From Syntrophaceae bacterium UBA2208 (GTDB lineage: Bacteria; Desulfobacterota; BSN033; UBA1163): 7,462 nucleotides of DNA. Below the pieces are notes generated by a model. The model was not told the origin of the DNA. It was given only the letters and a program-made list of their open reading frames with translations, and made no database searches. The stretch covers positions 1 to 7,462 of the forward strand of contig DCUS01000208.1 of NCBI GenBank assembly GCA_002327885.1, written 5' to 3'. Positions 5,927-7,462 of the stretch are shown piece by piece; positions within the stretch are counted from its first letter, which is position 1; each line of letters begins with the position of its first letter. A program made the position numbers and the translations under genes.

Positions 5927-5966
5927 AGATGATAGGTTATAGATGATAGCTGTGAGCTGTGAGCTT
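5925..5966. repeat. Heptad tandem array between NAD-synthase-like and ligase genes (6 units)
   Basis: Six contiguous 7-bp units start at 5925: ATAGATG, ATAGGTT, then ATAGATG, ATAGCTG, then TGAGCTG and TGAGCTT. The array fills the entire gap from the ligase ATG (5924-5926, overlapped) to one base short of the upstream stop (5968-5970). Confidence 0.8.
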
Positions 5967-5967
5967 C

Positions 5968-6948
5968 TTATAATGTAGGGGCGGTTTGGCGGAGGTGCCA
6001 GCTGGCTTGTTCTTTGGCTTTAAAATCTTTAAAAACACGGTCGATTTGTTTCTCTTCAAGATTTAAGACTTTTGAAATGTCCTGTTTCGGTAAATCATTT
6101 TCATAGGCATATAAAAGGAGATCCAATAATTCATAATCGATACAAAAATAAAATTCCTTGTCAGTCACTGGCAGGCTGTAGGTATCCGGACTGGGAGGCC
6201 GGTCGATGATCTCCCGGATCACTCCCAAATATTTGGAAATTTGAAAAACCTGCGTTTTGTAAAGATGGGCGATCGGTTCGATATCAACCCCCCCGTCCCC
6301 AAACTTGACAAAAAATCCTTGCATTAATTCGGATTTATTGGTTGTTCCACCGACGATATAGTTATTTTTTTCCGCAAAATAATAGAACTGGATCATTCGA
6401 GTTCTTTGCTTCATATTCTGACAGGCAGAGATTTCCAGCCAGTCTGTTCCGGAAAGTCTGCTGGTTATTCTTTTTCCGCTATTATCCTCAACGATGATGG
6501 AATGATAATTTAACCTGTCTTTTTCTAATAGGTTTTGAGGAAGGATAATATGAAACTTGAAGTCATCTTCGAATTCCGGCAGGATACGTTTGATGACAGA
6601 ATTTCTTTTTTGATATACTCCGAATGACTGCAAACATCCGGTAATATCGACTTTTACTGTCTCGATCCCCAGCTTCGCCGCTTGCTTTTGTCCATATTCC
6701 AGGCTGATTGGGTTTGATTCTTTCTCCGGGACAAATACTCCGAGGACTCGGTCTTTTCCTAATGCCCTGACGGCGAGTTCCCCGATGAGAGCGGAGTCAA
6801 TCCCCCCGCTCAAACCGACCACCAGTCCTTTCCGTTTGAAATTCTTAAGAGTCATTTCTCGAATGAACTGGCATATTTTTTCTGTCTCCGTCTCAGGATT
6901 GATTTTTAAGATATCCTTATTGAACCCTGCTTTACGGGAAGCTTCCAT
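5968..6948 (-). CDS. NAD synthase-like N-type ATP pyrophosphatase (amidotransferase), no glutaminase domain
   Basis: This 326-residue protein has the NadE fold: the PP-loop GLSGGIDSA (45-53), QRTRMIQFYYFAE (181-193), GGTTNKSE (200-207), the loop KFGDGGVDIEPIAHLYKTQVF (215-235) and PPSPDTYS (251-258). NadE amidates nicotinate-adenine dinucleotide through an acyl-adenylate. Two things set this copy apart: a roughly 60-residue segment (112-172, including FKFHIILPQNLLEKDRL) between the PP-loop half and the QRTRM helix, which ordinary NadE lacks, and its place between a carrier protein and an AMP ligase. It may therefore amidate a pathway carboxylate instead of making NAD. No glutaminase domain is present, so ammonia or a separate partner must supply nitrogen. 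The C-terminal RQTAPTL comes from a CCGCCCCTACA stretch that resembles repeat DNA. The ATG at 6946-6948 has only a weak Shine-Dalgarno. Confidence 0.82.
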   Translation of the reverse strand: MEASRKAGFNKDILKINPETETEKICQFIREMTLKNFKRKGLVVGLSGGIDSALIGELAVRALGKDRVLGVFVPEKESNPISLEYGQKQAAKLGIETVKVDITGCLQSFGVYQKRNSVIKRILPEFEDDFKFHIILPQNLLEKDRLNYHSIIVEDNSGKRITSRLSGTDWLEISACQNMKQRTRMIQFYYFAEKNNYIVGGTTNKSELMQGFFVKFGDGGVDIEPIAHLYKTQVFQISKYLGVIREIIDRPPSPDTYSLPVTDKEFYFCIDYELLDLLLYAYENDLPKQDISKVLNLEEKQIDRVFKDFKAKEQASWHLRQTAPTL

Positions 6949-6981
6949 ATTATTTCGGCTCTATCTATTTCGGGTTAGGAT

Positions 6982-7025
6982 TTAATGAGTTGCTTGAGTT
7001 TATTGAGTTACTTGGGTTACTTGAG
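6982..7025. repeat. Nonamer tandem array between ACP and NAD-synthase-like genes
   Basis: An 8-base partial unit at 6982 is followed by four 9-bp units at 6990, 6999, 7008 and 7017 (plus strand TTGCTTGAG, TTTATTGAG, then TTACTTGGG and TTACTTGAG). It lies 33 bases upstream of the NAD-synthase-like start, in the same orientation as the arrays at 2616 and 3814. Nothing else is visible in this 107-base gap. Confidence 0.8.
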
Positions 7026-7055
7026 CTAAACGTCAAAAAGAGAAAACGTTGCGGA

Positions 7056-7316
7056 TCACGGATTTTGGACTTGTTTTCGGCGAATGAAATCAGACGCATT
7101 TGTGATGGAATCGAGATTCTCGGGGATGAGTTCCTCATCCTTCACTTTAATCTTATAGGTTTCCTCAATAAATGCGACGAGTTCAAGAACTCCTGTAGAA
7201 TCAATCACTCCTGCCTCCAGTAAGGAATCCGTATCTTTGAGTCCATTGCTCGAATCGCCAAAAAGGAATGTTTCTATGATAAAGCGCCGTATCTGTTGCT
7301 CAATTGTTGGCTGCAT
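7056..7316 (-). CDS. Acyl carrier protein
   Basis: This 86-residue acidic helical protein has the carrier-protein pattern: helix 1 (QQIRRFIIETFLFG), DTDSLLEAGVIDSTGVLELVAFIEETYKIKV, then an acidic loop DEELIPENLDSI and the last helix. Ser40 in GVIDSTG is the 4'-phosphopantetheine site, with STG replacing the usual SLD/SLG. It would carry an acyl or aminoacyl group loaded by the AMP ligase two genes downstream. The ATG at 7314-7316 has a strong Shine-Dalgarno AAGGAG five bases upstream (7322-7327), unlike the repeat-bordered genes that follow. It is probably an early gene of the transcription unit. Its short length and non-canonical Ser motif suit a dedicated pathway carrier rather than the fatty-acid ACP. 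Confidence 0.9.
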   Translation of the reverse strand: MQPTIEQQIRRFIIETFLFGDSSNGLKDTDSLLEAGVIDSTGVLELVAFIEETYKIKVKDEELIPENLDSITNASDFIRRKQVQNP

Positions 7317-7334
7317 TGATGCTCCTTGGTGCCA

Positions 7335-7369
7335 GTGTTAAGTGTGTAGTGTTGAAGGTTAGAGTTTAA
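7335..7369. repeat. Heptad tandem array upstream of the ACP gene (5 degenerate units)
   Basis: Units of 7 bp start at 7335 (GTGTTAA, GTGTGTA, then GTGTTGA, AGGTTAG and finally AGTTTAA). These are the GTGTTAA/GTGTTGA units that also occur inside the ligase gene at 5382-5416. The array ends eight bases upstream of the ACP Shine-Dalgarno. Confidence 0.7.
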
Positions 7370-7404
7370 AAAATATTACTATAGTGAACGACCCTGAAAA
7401 GTAG

Positions 7405-7462
7405 TCATTGCGAGGAGCAAAGCGACGTGGCAATCCCTTGAGATTGCTTCACTTTGTTCGCA
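7405..7462. repeat. REP-like imperfect palindrome, cut by the window edge
   Basis: The left arm (7409-7435, TGCGAGGAGCAAAGCGACG...) pairs imperfectly with the right arm (7442-7462, GATTGCTTCACTTTGTTCGCA) around a short loop CCTTGA. TCATTGCGAGGAGCAAAGCGA is the typical left half of a dispersed intergenic palindrome seen in many bacterial genomes, whose right half normally ends in TCGCAATGA. The last bases would fall just outside the window. No ORF crosses it. Confidence 0.75.

Noticed and set aside
7026..7055. Small hairpin AACGT/ACGTT after the ACP gene
   Set aside because: A five-base stem with a loose loop is too weak to call a terminator.
590..7369. CRISPR arrays
   Set aside because: The repeats are contiguous 7- or 9-base units without unique spacers, and no cas genes are present.
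7373..7400. Possible ACP-operon promoter: TTTTCA, 16-base gap, TAATAT on the minus strand
   Set aside because: Only four of six matches in each box within an AT-rich stretch, so chance is likely. No better candidate was found, and the true promoter may lie upstream of the window.

Overview
The window holds the left-transcribed part of what looks like a surface-glycan locus. Every gene I can support is on the minus strand. Base composition is moderate by eye. Nothing fixes the taxon. The gene set (carrier protein, AMP-forming ligase, two PP-loop ATPases, a FemAB-like transferase and an HDVD-type polysaccharide deacetylase), together with the dense short intergenic repeats, suggests an uncultured Gram-negative-type bacterium, perhaps of the Desulfobacterota or Nitrospirota kind. 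That placement is a low-confidence inference.

In the direction of transcription (right to left) the layout is: a REP-like palindrome at the right edge (7405-7462); an acyl carrier protein with a strong Shine-Dalgarno (7056-7316); an atypical NAD-synthase-like amidotransferase without a glutaminase domain (5968-6948); an AMP-forming ligase (4292-5926); a four-helix-bundle protein of the 23S rRNA intervening-sequence family (3840-4220); a zinc-ribbon plus PP-loop protein resembling N-acetyl sugar amidotransferases (2813-3835); a FemAB/GNAT-type transferase (1569-2603); a Phd/YefM-type antitoxin and PIN-domain toxin pair with its own promoter (787-1442); and the N-terminal 190 residues of a polysaccharide deacetylase running off the left edge (1-570).

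A plausible joint role is as follows. The ligase adenylates a carboxylate and loads it on the carrier protein. One or both ATP-pyrophosphatase enzymes amidate a carboxyl or sugar. The FemAB-like enzyme transfers an acyl or aminoacyl group to a glycan, and the deacetylase trims N-acetyl groups. Several of these families recur in exosortase/PEP-CTERM-associated exopolysaccharide loci, but no exosortase, polymerase or glycosyltransferase lies in this window.

The most unusual feature is the repeats. Almost every gene junction is filled with degenerate short tandem arrays of two periodicities: 9 bp (minus-strand consensus CCCAANNAA) and 7 bp (several families, e.g. CGCATAG, GTTGAGT, ATAGATG). The arrays reach into genes. 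They supply the start codon of the PP-loop gene, the last codons and stop of the four-helix-bundle gene, the stop of the ligase gene, and a roughly 35-codon in-frame insert in the middle of the ligase, just before its ATP-binding loop. The only junction without repeats is the overlapping toxin-antitoxin pair.
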